A DNA stretch of 18,133 nt. Origin: Funneliformis mosseae (taxonomy: Eukaryota; Glomeromycota; Glomeromycetes; Glomerales; Glomeraceae). The notes below the pieces were generated by a model. It worked only from the letters and a program-made list of their open reading frames with translations, did not search any database and was not told the origin of the DNA. The position numbers and the translations under genes are program-made. Positions 1 to 8,892 of the stretch are shown here, in pieces. Each line of letters begins with the position of its first letter. Position 1 is the stretch's first letter. The stretch spans positions 1-18,133 of the forward strand of contig CAJVPP010001730.1 in NCBI GenBank assembly GCA_910592005.1. Direction: 5' to 3'.

Positions 1-130
1 TATAACTCGAATCAAATCAAATTGAAAGATTTTATAAAATAAATTTGACTCGACTTGACTCAAAAAAAGAGAGTCGAGTCGAGTTGATCTTTAAACTCGA
101 CTCGATTCGACTCATTCAGAACTCTATTTT
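1..130. repeat. CTCGA-rich hairpin element, cut by the window edge
   Basis: This stretch is built from repeated ACTCGA/ACTTGA-type pentamers in both orientations and stands out in GC from what follows. Bases 71-85 (GAGTCGAGTCGAGTT) pair with 94-108 (AACTCGACTCGATTC) at 14 of 15 positions around an 8-nt loop, so the strand can fold into a strong hairpin. Another GACTCGACTTGACTC run lies at 48-62. The element may continue left of the window. It shares the phrase GAATCAAATTGAAA (nearly) and a CATTCAGAACTCTA-like right edge with the hairpin at 3868-3907, which suggests an old family of pentamer-based repeats. No coding capacity is seen. Confidence 0.6.
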
Positions 131-489
131 TATTAAATAAGGATATTGTGATTTATTTAATTAAAAAAAAAATAAAATTAATAAACTTAAAAATAATATA
201 AAATTATTAATAAAATATATTACTTATTTTTCACTATTATAATAAATTAGTTTTTAAAGATGCAAATAAAGCATTAAGATAATACTCTATTTAATTAATA
301 TATTTTACATGTTATCTTTTATATATATAATTTAATAAATATCATTATCATCAAAAGTTTTATTTAGATTTTTTAAATATATCATTAATGATACATAATG
401 CATATTGAAATAAAAAGTAAAAATTTACATAATTTTTCAATAAAATTTATTTTAATAAAGATATTAATAAATATTTTCAAGAGAAGTAT
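131..489. other. AT-rich intergenic sequence, nothing recognised
   Basis: Almost entirely A and T with short runs of TAAT and ATTT. No open frame, RNA gene or clear repeat was found. Confidence 0.6.
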
Positions 490-790
490 ACTTATTTTAA
501 AAAGAAGAAATTTAATTTATCAGTTAATTTTCAAGATCTAAAAAAGGCAATCCTAAAAAAGAGAAAAAAGAAGAACATTAGTAAATATTTTTAAAAAAAA
601 CCAGTCATTTCAAGAAAAGAAATTTACTTACTGATAGGTTTTAAGATTTAAAAAAAGTCAGTTTTAAAAAAGAAAAGAAAAAGAATATTAGTAAATATTC
701 TTAAAAAAATTTACTTATTCTAAGAAAGAATTCACTTACTGGTTAGTTCTTAAAATTCAAATAAGGATAATTTTAAAAAATAGTAAAAAT
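490..790. repeat. Tandem array, about 110-bp unit, 2.7 copies
   Basis: Three consecutive units align by eye and begin near 490, 600 and 710. Shared blocks in order are a (T)TTACTTATTCTAAGAAAG-like start, a TTACTTACTGRT-like block, TTTTAAGATYTAAAAAAG, an AAAAAGA-rich stretch, then AGTAAATATTCTTAAAAAAA at the end of units 1 and 2. Unit 3 decays after about 80 bp into the A-rich tract. The units are diverged, so the array is old. The plus strand is purine-rich and C-poor throughout. Confidence 0.7.
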
Positions 791-1000
791 AAAAATAAAT
801 AAATTAAAGACAAAAATATAAATAAAAAAAATAAAAAAATAATAAAAAATAAGAAATGAAAATAAAAAAATAAAAAAAATTAAAAAGAAATAGAAACGAA
901 AAAATAAAAAAAAATAATAAAAATAATAAAAATTAATTGAAATATAAAAAAAGAATTAATTGAAAGAAAAAAAAGAAAAAAAAAAAATAAATTAATAAAT
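780..1000. repeat. A-rich low-complexity tract
   Basis: Runs of (A)n broken by single T or G, such as AATAAAAA and AAAATAATAAAA, with almost no C on the plus strand. This is simple sequence continuing from the 110-bp array, with no open frame or structured element. Confidence 0.7.
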
Positions 1001-1103
1001 CAATTGATTTAAAATAAATTTGTTTATTTATTCTTAAAAAATAAGACTCATTTATATAACATTAGATCAATTTATTAAATAATTAATTTATATCTTTTTT
1101 AGA

Positions 1104-1341
1104 TGATTAATTATTTTTTTTTAGAATTTCAGGCTATCACAATATTAGTTTGATAAGAATATTTAAAGATTATTAATATTTTTTTTAGTATTTCAGGCTA
1201 TTACAATATCAGTTTAGTAAGAATATTTAAAAATTATTAATTATTTTTTTTTAAAATTTCAAATTGTTATAAGGGAATTTAAAAATTACTAATTATTTTT
1301 TTAAAATTTAAGATTGTTATAATATTAGTAAAAGTATTTAT
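1104..1341. repeat. Tandem array, 64-bp unit, about 4 copies
   Basis: Units 1 (1104-1167) and 2 (1168-1231) are both 64 bp and nearly identical. Each has a GATTAATTATT(T)n start, the core ATTTCAGGCTATYACAATAT, then AGTTTRRTAAGAATATTTAAA. Unit 3 (1232-1283) keeps the start and the ATTTAAA end but has lost part of the middle. Unit 4 (1284 to about 1341) keeps TTGTTATAATATTAGTAAAAGTATTTA. The array decays from left to right. No coding frame was found. Confidence 0.75.
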
Positions 1342-2260
1342 AAATTATTATATTAAAATAATAAAATTAATTTTTCAAAAAATTTTATTTAAAAACTTTT
1401 AATTCATAATTTATTTAAATAAAATCTAAAATAATAGAAATAATTTTTATAGGTTTTTTTTATATAAATAAATATAATTTTCAATAAGATAAAGCTGAAC
1501 TTTATATTTTATTTTTCTTTTTTTGATATAATTTATAGTAAGATAAGTTGTAATTTTGTATTATTTTTTTTAAAAATAATTTTTTTTTTAAAAAAATCTA
1601 ATATTATGATTACTTAATTAATTAAAATTAAAAAAAAAGTAATAATCTATATAATTATTTTAGATATCAGAAAAAAACATTTTCAAGAAGTATTAAAGTC
1701 TGAAAAAATATTTAAATTTATTTTCATTTAAATAATATATTATTTTTATTAATTATAGATTAAAATATTTAATTAAAAATTTAATTAAAATTAATTTTTC
1801 TGAATTGTATAATAATTTTAATATTGATTTTTTAAATATTAAAACTAATTTATCATTTTTAAAAGTTTTACTATAAATTTAAGTATATAAAAAAAAATAA
1901 TAAATTAAATTTAATAAGATAAGGGATTACTGATTCCTATAAAGATAAAAAATAATTGTAAATATTCATTTTGTATAATAGTAGTGTTAAAGATTTTGAA
2001 GCAAAGATTTAGTTTTAAGTAAAATAGTATTATAGTAAAGGTTAAATATAATTATATCATTTATTAAGATTTGTTCTTTTAAAATATTTAATTTAAATAT
2101 TTTAAAGAATAGATTTTCAATATTTATTATTTAAGAAATTATTTTATAATGAAATTTAAAATTAATAATTTAAATTAATAAAATAAATTTTAATTATCCA
2201 TTATTATAATATATTTAAATTATTATATAGTTTTAAAATATTAATTTATTAATAATATTG
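1342..2260. other. AT-rich intergenic sequence, nothing recognised
   Basis: No open frame of note and no RNA gene. A slightly more complex patch at about 1915-2050 (ATAAGGGATTACTGATTCC onward) is probably a repeat fragment, but no partner was found in the window. Confidence 0.5.
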
Positions 2261-2264
2261 TTTT

Positions 2265-2440
2265 AAGTCAACTTAAATTAAATTAAATTAAATTTGTGTT
2301 TAAATCAAATTGTTTTAAATATTTAATTTAACTTATATTTAGCATGACTTGTAGATCATTGAGTTAAAAAATATAAACTTAACTTGATTTAAGTTTATTT
2401 AACTTATAAGTTAACTTGATTTATTCAAATTTTAAACAAA
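2265..2440. repeat. Degenerate CTTGA/TTAAC pentamer sequence
   Basis: AAGTCAACTTAAATTAAATTAAATT, then TTAACTTGATTTAAGTTTATTTAACTT and AAGTTAACTTGATTTATTC, show the same pentamer style as the left-edge element with C and G mostly replaced by T and A. It may be a decayed relative of 1-130. The match is weak and low-complexity convergence is possible. Confidence 0.3.
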
Positions 2441-2465
2441 AATATATATTTACGTTAAAGTTGAA

Positions 2466-2765
2466 CATTACAATTAAAAAAATAGTGCAATTAAATTGTA
2501 ATTAAAGATAATATTACAACTAGTTGTAATTATGATAAATAAGTATCATAGAATTACAATTAATTGCAATATTAATAAAAATTAAGTTGCAACTAGTTGT
2601 AATTAATGATAAATAAGTATTATATAATTATAATAAATTATAAAATCATCTTTAGTAATGTCTTATAGTACAATTAAATTTTCTTATAATATAATTAAGT
2701 TGCAATGCAATTAAAATTTTAAAATAATTATAGGATTATCTTCAACTTATGTTTTTATTATTCTA
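2466..2765. repeat. Mosaic of two short dispersed repeats (A and B)
   Basis: Repeat A blocks flank a repeat B tandem pair. A at the left reads ACAATTAAAAAAATAGTGCAAT; A on the right (about 2661-2745) reads GTACAATTAAATTTTC through AATTATAGGATTATCTTCA. Copies of A also occur at 3581-3725 and 17757-17895. B is a unit of about 74 bp present nearly twice (2513-2585 and 2586-2640), with the order ACAACTAGTTGTAAT, ATGATAAATAAGTAT, AATTACAATTAATTGC, ATTAATAAAAATTAAG. Each B unit opens with an inverted repeat; the first is a perfect 18-bp palindrome at 2513-2530. B recurs at 8422-8725 and 10374-10437. Confidence 0.65.
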
Positions 2766-3580
2766 TCTGTTAAAAATACTTTTCTACTTTTATCTTTTAA
2801 CAAATTGCAAATAAATAAAATATTTTGCTACTAGAAAATAATCAAAAAAAATTAGATTAAATAAAATTCTTTGACTTTTGATAATTTTTTCTTTTACTAT
2901 TATAACAATCTGAATATATTATTTCATTTGATGAAATGCAATTTAATTTAAAAAAATATATATTAAATAAAGAGTAATTACAATATTTAAATAAAGAAAT
3001 ATTGAAAAATTTTAAATTATATAGTTTTCTATATAGTTATTAAATATTTTTTATAAAAAAAAAATATAATATAAAATTTTACAATTTTTTTAAAAAAATA
3101 ATAAGAATATTAATCTAATTCAATTATAGATCACATATTTTATATATTAATTTAATATAAAATCTTTACTAAATTCTTTGACTATCTTATATCTTCTATA
3201 AACTTAAATAATATGTGTTACAATTCTAATAAATATCAAATATTTAAACAAATAATCTTTGATTGTTAGATATTTCTTTTAATAAATAATAATATTGATC
3301 TTTTAATAAAGTTAAAAAAGAAAACTTGTTAATTTTATTTTTAATTTTGAACTAAAGTACCTAAAAATTTTAATAATTATTTGTTAATGAAATAAAAGAA
3401 TTAGAATTAAGTATTTATTTAAGCACTTATTTAATTTTATTAATAAATAAATTTAAAATTAGTTATTTTAATTATAAATAATATTATTATTCTAATTAAA
3501 TAATAGAAATATTATTAAATTTAAATAATTAAAAATATTAATATATTTAATTAAATGATTAAAATGTCATATTTTAAAAT
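2766..3580. other. AT-rich intergenic sequence, nothing recognised
   Basis: No ORF, tRNA-like box or clear repeat was seen. The sequence is A/T with scattered short hairpins expected from composition. Confidence 0.5.
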
Positions 3581-3725
3581 AGTTACTGCAATTAAAAAAA
3601 TGAAGCAATTAAATTGTAACTTGTGATACAATTAAATTTACTAATAATGCAATTCAATTAAAATTTGAAAGTAATTATAGAGATCATCTTTATGAATGAT
3701 AAAGATAATCTTCAATAAGAATAAT
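3581..3725. repeat. Dispersed repeat A, fullest copy
   Basis: Blocks in order are ACTGCAATTAAAAAAATGAA, GCAATTAAATTGTAACTTGTG, ATACAATTAAATTTACTAA, GCAATTCAATTAAAATTTGA and AGTAATTATAGAGATCATC. They match 17757-17895 in the same order and 2466-2765 in broken order. The last block is followed by an inverted echo of itself (AAGATAATCTTC). No terminal inverted repeat or target duplication could be fixed. Confidence 0.6.
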
Positions 3726-3867
3726 TAAATATATTAATATCATTTTAATTGAATAATAAAGATATATAATTGAATTAAATTTTCAGATAATTTAAAATTT
3801 TTAATTTAAAATAGATTTTTACAATTTATGATTCAGTTTGAATTTAATTTGACATTTTTAGAATTTA

Positions 3868-3907
3868 TAATCTGAACTGAATCAAATTGAAATTTCAGTT
3901 CAGATTA
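3868..3907. repeat. Perfect 14-bp inverted repeat (hairpin)
   Basis: TAATCTGAACTGAA at 3868-3881 is the exact reverse complement of 3894-3907, with a 12-nt loop. It lies inside a pentamer-style stretch (about 3825-3945) containing TCAGTTTGAATTTAATTTGA on one side and ATTGAACCATTTAGAACTTTA on the other. The right part resembles 104-125 (CGACTCATTCAGAACTCTAT), so both may come from one repeat family. Confidence 0.65.
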
Positions 3908-3945
3908 GCTTATATTTTAAATAAAATTGAACCATTTAGAACTTT

Positions 3946-4479
3946 ATAAATAATAATCAAAAATCGGTATACAGTATTTTATATTTACTAATTATTTGCC
4001 TATAATACTATACATCAATATTTACTAAACTTACTGAATCTAAATTTTTGAAATATTAATATTTTATAACATCTAAATATATCATTTAAAAGTATTAATA
4101 ATTAATAATTATAAGTATTTATAACTAATTAATATCTAGTTACAATAAAAGTTAACATTTGAAAATGGTATTAACTACATATTGGTATCTTTTCTTTATT
4201 GTTATTGTTAAAAAGCAAAAATCATATGATTTTAAAACTTTGTAATTTGAAAATTTTGTTATATTGATTCATTAATTTCTTGATCAATAATGTTTTGATT
4301 TGAAGATGTAGGATCATTTGGTATTAACATACATTTTCTAATTTTTCGGTATTTTGAAAACATATTGTTTTATTTTTTTTTAAACTTCAACATTTTTAGA
4401 TGTTTTTAGATTGTAAATGTGCTATTTGAAATTGTGTAAAAAGTTTTATTTATTATCAGTAACATGTGATCTATTTAAA
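3946..4479. other. Intergenic sequence, nothing firm
   Basis: A/T-rich but somewhat less monotonous than the flanks on the left. No reading frame, splice-compatible exon or RNA gene was identified. Confidence 0.45.
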
Positions 4480-4908
4480 CGTCACGGGCGTTAGTCAAAT
4501 GGATTAATGGATAAATTATTAAATGGATATAAATTTTATACATGAGATTACCCATCATAATTAGATGATATTGTGGGATGATTTGGAATATCTCAAATCC
4601 GAAAAATGGTAGCCACTTCGTTGATTTTCATACAGAAAATATCGGGGTTATATTACAGATTTAGGAGAAAAAAATTATGCGTGTTACCTTATACACTCAA
4701 AGTTTATAATATTTCAGGATAGTGCAATTATTAAAAGATTTTGTCCAATAGCATTAAAATATTAATGATCGGAAGTATCTCGAACAATGAATTTTTTGGA
4801 TATTAAGAAACTTCCCGATAAATTCTAAAATTGAACATTTCCTGATATATTTGGATATTTGATATTTTGAATGATAAGTTTCATTCTGATAATTGATTGT
4901 GAAATACC
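4480..4908. other. Distal upstream region of the cytochrome b5 gene
   Basis: Base composition changes abruptly near 4480 (ACGTCACGGGCGTTAGTCAA) to higher-complexity sequence with more G and C. ACGTCA at 4479-4484 is a CRE/bZIP half-site and TTAGTCAA is AP-1-like. All three plus-strand frames contain frequent stops, so this is not an exon. It may be conserved regulatory or 5' UTR sequence, or a decayed gene piece; I cannot tell which. Confidence 0.35.
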
Positions 4909-5146
4909 CACGTGAAATTTTCAATCCCGACATAATTCAAATTTCCTAAAGGGGAATTAGATTTTACGGTTATAAAAAACATATATAAAAATAAGAATCC
5001 CCCTTCAATAATTATTGACCACGTTTAAAAATAACTTTATCCTTGTATCACAAGTAGATAAAGTAATTTTCTTTCATATATATAATTGCTTATTATTTTT
5101 TGATTTTTTTTTCGTCTTTTTTAAATTAAACACACCCTGAATTATA
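4909..5146 (+). promoter_or_regulatory. Putative cytochrome b5 promoter and 5' leader
   Basis: Visible elements in order are a palindromic CACGTG E-box (4909-4914), AGGGG (4950-4954), a TATA-like ATATATAAAA (4981-4990), CCCCT (5000-5004), and a T-rich pyrimidine tract (about 5095-5122) ending about 25 nt before the ATG. AGGGG and CCCCT match the yeast stress-response element in opposite orientations and flank the TATA-like stretch. Factor binding is inferred from motifs known in yeasts. The transcription start is not known. Confidence 0.4.
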
Positions 5147-5809
5147 ATGTCTGAAAAGAAATTATTTACACTTGCTGAACTCGCAGAACATAACCATAAA
5201 AAGTCCTTGTATGTCTCTATCAAAGGCAAAGTTTATGATGTGACAAAATTCATTGATGAAGTAAGCTTTCGACTTTGTTATCTTGATATCTTTAAAAAGA
5301 AATAGTAAATATTTGTTGTTTATATTTATGTTTTTGTGTATATACTAAACTTTTTATGATATTTGGTAGCATCCTGGTGGAGAAGAAGTACTTCTTGATG
5401 AAGGTGGTAGCGATGCAACTGAAGCTTTTGAAGATGTTGGACATTCAGACGAAGCTCATGACCTTTTGAAAACTTACGAAATTGGGGAATTAAAAGATGT
5501 GAGAAACTATTCTTATAATAAGATTTTGAATTTGTGTTATTTCTATTATATAGATTAAGATTTTTGCTTATCCTTTTTTTTTTTTTTATGAGTTAGGGAC
5601 CTCCAATACCATCACAAAAATCTCAACCATCTTACCCGAAACCGCAACCAGCTGAAACGTCCAAGTAAGTTATAAAGTAGTTTACGTTATGTAGGTTGAT
5701 TCACTGTAACTTATTCTATTTTATTTGATTTTATAGCCTTGTTAATTATCTATTGCCCGTTGCAGTAGTCGCGGCTTATGTTGTTTATAAAATTGTTGCA
5801 TCAGAATAA
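5147..5809 (+). CDS. Cytochrome b5, tail-anchored ER form, four exons
   Basis: Exons 5147-5260, 5370-5498, 5597-5664 and 5737-5809 join into 127 residues. The introns (109, 98 and 72 nt) begin GTAAGC, GTGAGA and GTAAGT and all end in TAG. Residues about 5-81 form the heme-binding domain. The HPGG motif gives axial ligand His39, and GHS gives the second ligand His63, the same numbering as classical microsomal cytochrome b5. Residues 82-103 are a Pro/Gln/Ser-rich linker and 105-125 a hydrophobic tail anchor ending KIVASE. By family knowledge it passes electrons from reductases to lipid desaturases, hydroxylases and P450s at the ER face. An in-frame TGA lies 9 nt before the ATG, and A is at -3, fixing the start. 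Length and motifs are complete, with no sign of decay. A mitochondrial outer-membrane location is possible, but the weakly charged C-terminus favours the ER. Confidence 0.95.
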
Positions 5810-6256
5810 AAGTATTTTATAGATTTATTTATACGAGTAATTTTTTCCATTACATAATAACTTATATATCTATTACAACAAACTTGCTTTTTAAAAAATA
5901 TATCATTTAATTTAGTTGTTTTTTGGCTAGTTTGAGATTTTTTGAGTAAAATCTTTGGTTAACTTTGGAGCTAAATAAAACTTTATTCAAACTAAGAAAA
6001 TATATATGAATTCAATTTCTTTTACTTCTTTTAAAATATATATATTATATTAAAAATGCAACCGGAAATAATCTAAGATGAATTCTACAAAATTTTTTTT
6101 TTTTTAACCAGAATAAAAATATGATTAAATTAAATTATAATTTTATTTAATAATGCACCATACTTTTGTAACTTTATAAAATTTATCAATTTAGAACTGC
6201 GTGAATTTGCTGTCTTTTGTATTATTACTTACCTAACTTATATAACAATATATATT
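5805..6256. terminator. Convergent 3' intergenic region with poly(A) signals
   Basis: The two genes converge here. AATAAA overlaps the cytochrome b5 stop codon (5805-5810 reads AATAAA), and a second lies at 5974-5979. The latter is followed two bases later by TTTATT, which is AATAAA on the other strand, so this spot could serve both directions. For the minus-strand gene a nearer signal is AATAAA at 6147-6142, about 110 nt past its stop. The rest is A/T-rich with homopolymer T at 6097-6109. No gene was found. Confidence 0.5.
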
Positions 6257-7939
6257 TTAATTATTCCATTTTTTTTTTAATTCAAGGTAACTACATAAAA
6301 AAAAAAAATTTTACTTTTTAACATACAAAATTATAACAAGCAACCATAAAAAAAAATTTCAATACAAACTTTCCGGTACAACTATATCCTTTGTAATCTA
6401 TATTATATAATAACATTTTACAATTAGACAATAAAATTACAAAGAATAAAAGAAAAAAGTGGAAAAAGAAAAAATTGAGCGGCGACTTACCAAAACTCTC
6501 GCCTGGATCACAGTGACATTTCATTTGTAGTGTCTCCTCAGCCGGACAATGCATAAATGGGTCATGCTTATAACCAATTTCGTTAAAAAAATGAATTTGG
6601 TGCTTTTTCAAAAATAATGCTGCAGCGATTGAGTGAACCGGCGCATCTCCCCATCTATATCAGCCCCAAAATTTTTACTTAATTTTACATCTAGAAAAAG
6701 GACTCGGATATCATCATTAAGCGTACTTACCGTTCATAGAAAAATCCGCCTTTTTTATCAAGAAAATCGAAAAATTTCATATATGCTTCACTTCTCAAAA
6801 AATTTAAATCAGCGATTTCAAAGTTTGACCAAAAGTGACATCTAAAAAAAAAAGTAAATAAAGTTGAAAATATAAAAAAGTAGAAGCTTAAATAGGTACG
6901 CACAAATTATAAGTTTCCCCATTATCATCCGATATAAATTCTATTGAATTGTCTTTTTCAATATATTGAGGATATTTCTTCATAAATTCCTTAACAGAAT
7001 CCCATAAGGTTGGAATTGTTTTTTGATATTCATACAATGATACAGTAAAAGCTATTTACGAAGTAAAAGAAATTAATCATTTTCATCTACGAGAAGAAAG
7101 CAAAACAAATGAAATTATATTTACTGTATTTAATATCATTCTCTTTTAAATACATGAAAGGATCGAAATCAATATCACAAAAAAATTGTACTCCTGGTTC
7201 TACTCGCCAATAAAAATCATATTTATCTAATAATTCATGTCTATAGAAAAATCCCGATTCGAATCTAAAAATAATAATAATTTTTAATTTGTCAAAATCG
7301 GACATGGAAAAAATGTACCATCTCGGGAAAATCAGTACCTGCACATATGACGGTAAGGTAAACTATCACCATATATCACATCCTCCTCTTTCATCTTTGC
7401 CATATTTTTATTAACAAGATCCATATCAATATCTTTTGGTACGCTCCAATGTTCCGTTGGAATTAATCCTTAAATAAAATTTAATATTAGAACAATTCAT
7501 TCATATAAAAAAAAAAAATTAAATCTTACTTCAAAAACAATTACATTATTAATTGATTAATTTACGTACCATACTCAGTTTTAGCATTGGTAAGAGCACT
7601 AGATAATTTTTTAAATTCTTCAGTGAAAGGAACATCATTTAAAAATACATAAGGATAATTATATTTTTTATTGAATCTATCTTCAAGTTGTCTCATTGTC
7701 CATCTAAACTCATGTAAATCATGATTTCTTATCAATATAACGAAACAAGCTTTTGCTTTTCCAATTTGTTTTGCGTGCTGTGAAGGTATTAATACTTCGC
7801 CATTTATCTCAGGTTCTAATAAGCCTGTCCACGGTTTAGAAAAACTTGAACTGGGATGAAATACTGTTAATACCCAATGGAAGCAAAAAAGTGTTGCTAA
7901 AGCTAAAGATATATATTTTAAATTATTACGTTTAAACAT
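6257..7939 (-). CDS. GT15 (Kre2/Mnt1/Ktr-type) mannosyltransferase, eight exons
   Basis: Exons on the minus strand are 7939-7570, 7468-7339, 7264-7125, 7051-6904, 6841-6731, 6654-6491, 6397-6370 and 6290-6257, joining into 374 residues. All seven introns (101, 74, 73, 62, 76, 93, 79 nt) are GT-AG. Residues 1-8 are cytosolic, 9-27 a signal anchor, and a short stem follows, so this is a type II Golgi protein. Family motifs in order are VILIRN (67-72), RQLEDRFN (83-90), YVFLND (97-102), [18 protein letters not shown] (156-173), YWRVEPG (185-191), FCDIDFDP (195-202), [12 protein letters not shown] (261-272), RWGDAPVHS (300-308), CHC (346-348) and GYSC (358-361). Glu271 and His307 align with the proposed nucleophile and metal ligand of yeast Kre2/Mnt1 (from memory). 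The family transfers mannose from GDP-mannose onto O- and N-glycans. The ATG is the first after an in-frame upstream stop. Exons 7 and 8 are short; the tail [11 protein letters not shown] suits family ends better than reading on to the stop at 6318. Confidence 0.93.
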
Positions 7940-8200
7940 TTTTCGAAAATAGAAAATTTCAGGTTTAAAAAATTAAAATTAATATTTTTTATCCCAATAA
8001 ATAAGGCGTATGGTAACGATCATACAAACTTATAACCTTATCTAAATTTGTTTGATTTACTCTGAATATAGTTAATGATTTGACATATTATTGGGCAAAT
8101 TGTAATTATTATAATTATTAGATGTCGTCAGGTCATCTTTATCGGGGTAAGTCATTTGTTATGCAACCAATCAAATAGTTAATTTCGATAATATAAAAAT
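7940..8200 (-). promoter_or_regulatory. Putative upstream region of the GT15 gene
   Basis: Sequence complexity stays high to about 8200, then falls. A CCAAT box reads toward the gene at 8094-8090, about 150 bp before the ATG. CCAAT also occurs on the other strand at 7994-7998 and about 8166-8170. A minus-strand CCCCGATAA at about 8155-8147 offers a GATA motif, with TGACGACATC just downstream. No TATA box is obvious. These are motif matches only. Confidence 0.35.
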
Positions 8201-8421
8201 AAATATTACGTTATATTTATCAAATTATACATCTTTCATTTAATTAATTACTTTTCATAAATTAACATTTGTATTAATTCTTTTTATAGTAATTTTGTAA
8301 TCATAAATCTATATCAAAAATTTTAAGTATAAGTTTATGTATATAAAATCATATAAGTTTATATAAGTTCGTATAATCAAAATAAAAATTATATTTTATA
8401 AAGTTATATAAATAAAATGAT
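8201..8421. other. AT-rich intergenic sequence with short ATAAGTT repeats
   Basis: Several loose copies of TATAAGTTTATRTA occur at about 8325-8375. No gene was found. Confidence 0.4.
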
Positions 8422-8725
8422 GTTGCAACTAGTTGTAACCGATAATAAATAAGTATCACAAAGTTGCAACTAAGTTGCTAGGCGAACCTAGAGGTTTTGC
8501 AAATTGTCTAAATTACAAAAGGTAAATTTAGCAAAATTATATTAAAAAATCTGCTAAACTCTGAAATTGATAAACTATATCAAAGCTTTAAAAATGCGAA
8601 ACTATATTAAAACCTTAATAAAAAATTAGTGAAAAATAATTTAAACTTTTTTTCAAATCTAAAATGAGTTTAGACAAGCAACCTTAGTTATAACTAATTG
8701 TGATATTAACAAAAATTAAGTTGCA
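8422..8725. repeat. Dispersed repeat B, interrupted by an insertion
   Basis: 8422-8472 (GTTGCAACTAGTTGTAAC, AATAAATAAGTATCACA, AGTTGCAACTA) and 8686-8725 (AGTTATAACTAATTG, ATATTAACAAAAATTAAG, TTGCAACTA) together reproduce the repeat B unit seen uninterrupted at 2513-2593. The 213 bp between them are absent from that copy. The right part runs into the start of a second B unit, as in the tandem pair at 2.5 kb, and then stops. Confidence 0.7.
8473..8685. mobile_element. MITE-like insertion (213 bp) with imperfect ends
   Basis: The left end reads AGTTGCTAGGCGAACCT. The reverse complement of the right end reads AAGGTTGCTTGTCTAAACT. They align as GTTGCT-n-G-n-C-n-AA-n-CT with about four mismatches. 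The insertion is flanked by AGTTGCAACTA (8462-8472) and AGTTATAACTA (8686-8696), 9 of 11 identical and differing by two transitions, as expected of an aged target duplication of about 9 to 11 bp. That duplication size is typical of Mutator-type elements, and hAT elements use 8 bp, so the superfamily is uncertain. There is no coding capacity, so any transposase acted in trans. Confidence 0.6.
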
Positions 8726-8892
8726 ACTATCTCAAGAGCACTAAAAAAATTCTTCAATCACATAATTTTTGAATTGCATTATGCATAATCCTTAAACCTT
8801 AATCTAATCCAAATCTAAAAATATGATTATTGTGTAATAAATATTATTATCATTATTGTAAAAATTCAAGTTTTTAAAATGCTGAGGAATTA

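Noticed and set aside
6318..6611. Separate 97-residue minus-strand protein
   Set aside because: Its first part is GT15 exon 6, the middle is stopless intron 6, and DYKGYSCTG is exon 7. It is not an independent gene.
6633..6845. 70-codon plus-strand open frame
   Set aside because: It lies antisense to the well-supported exons 5 and 6 of the GT15 gene and crosses their intron. The protein has no recognisable motif.
7087..7344. Separate 85-residue minus-strand protein
   Set aside because: It reads out of intron 2 into GT15 exon 3 and on into intron 3. Only the middle is real coding sequence.
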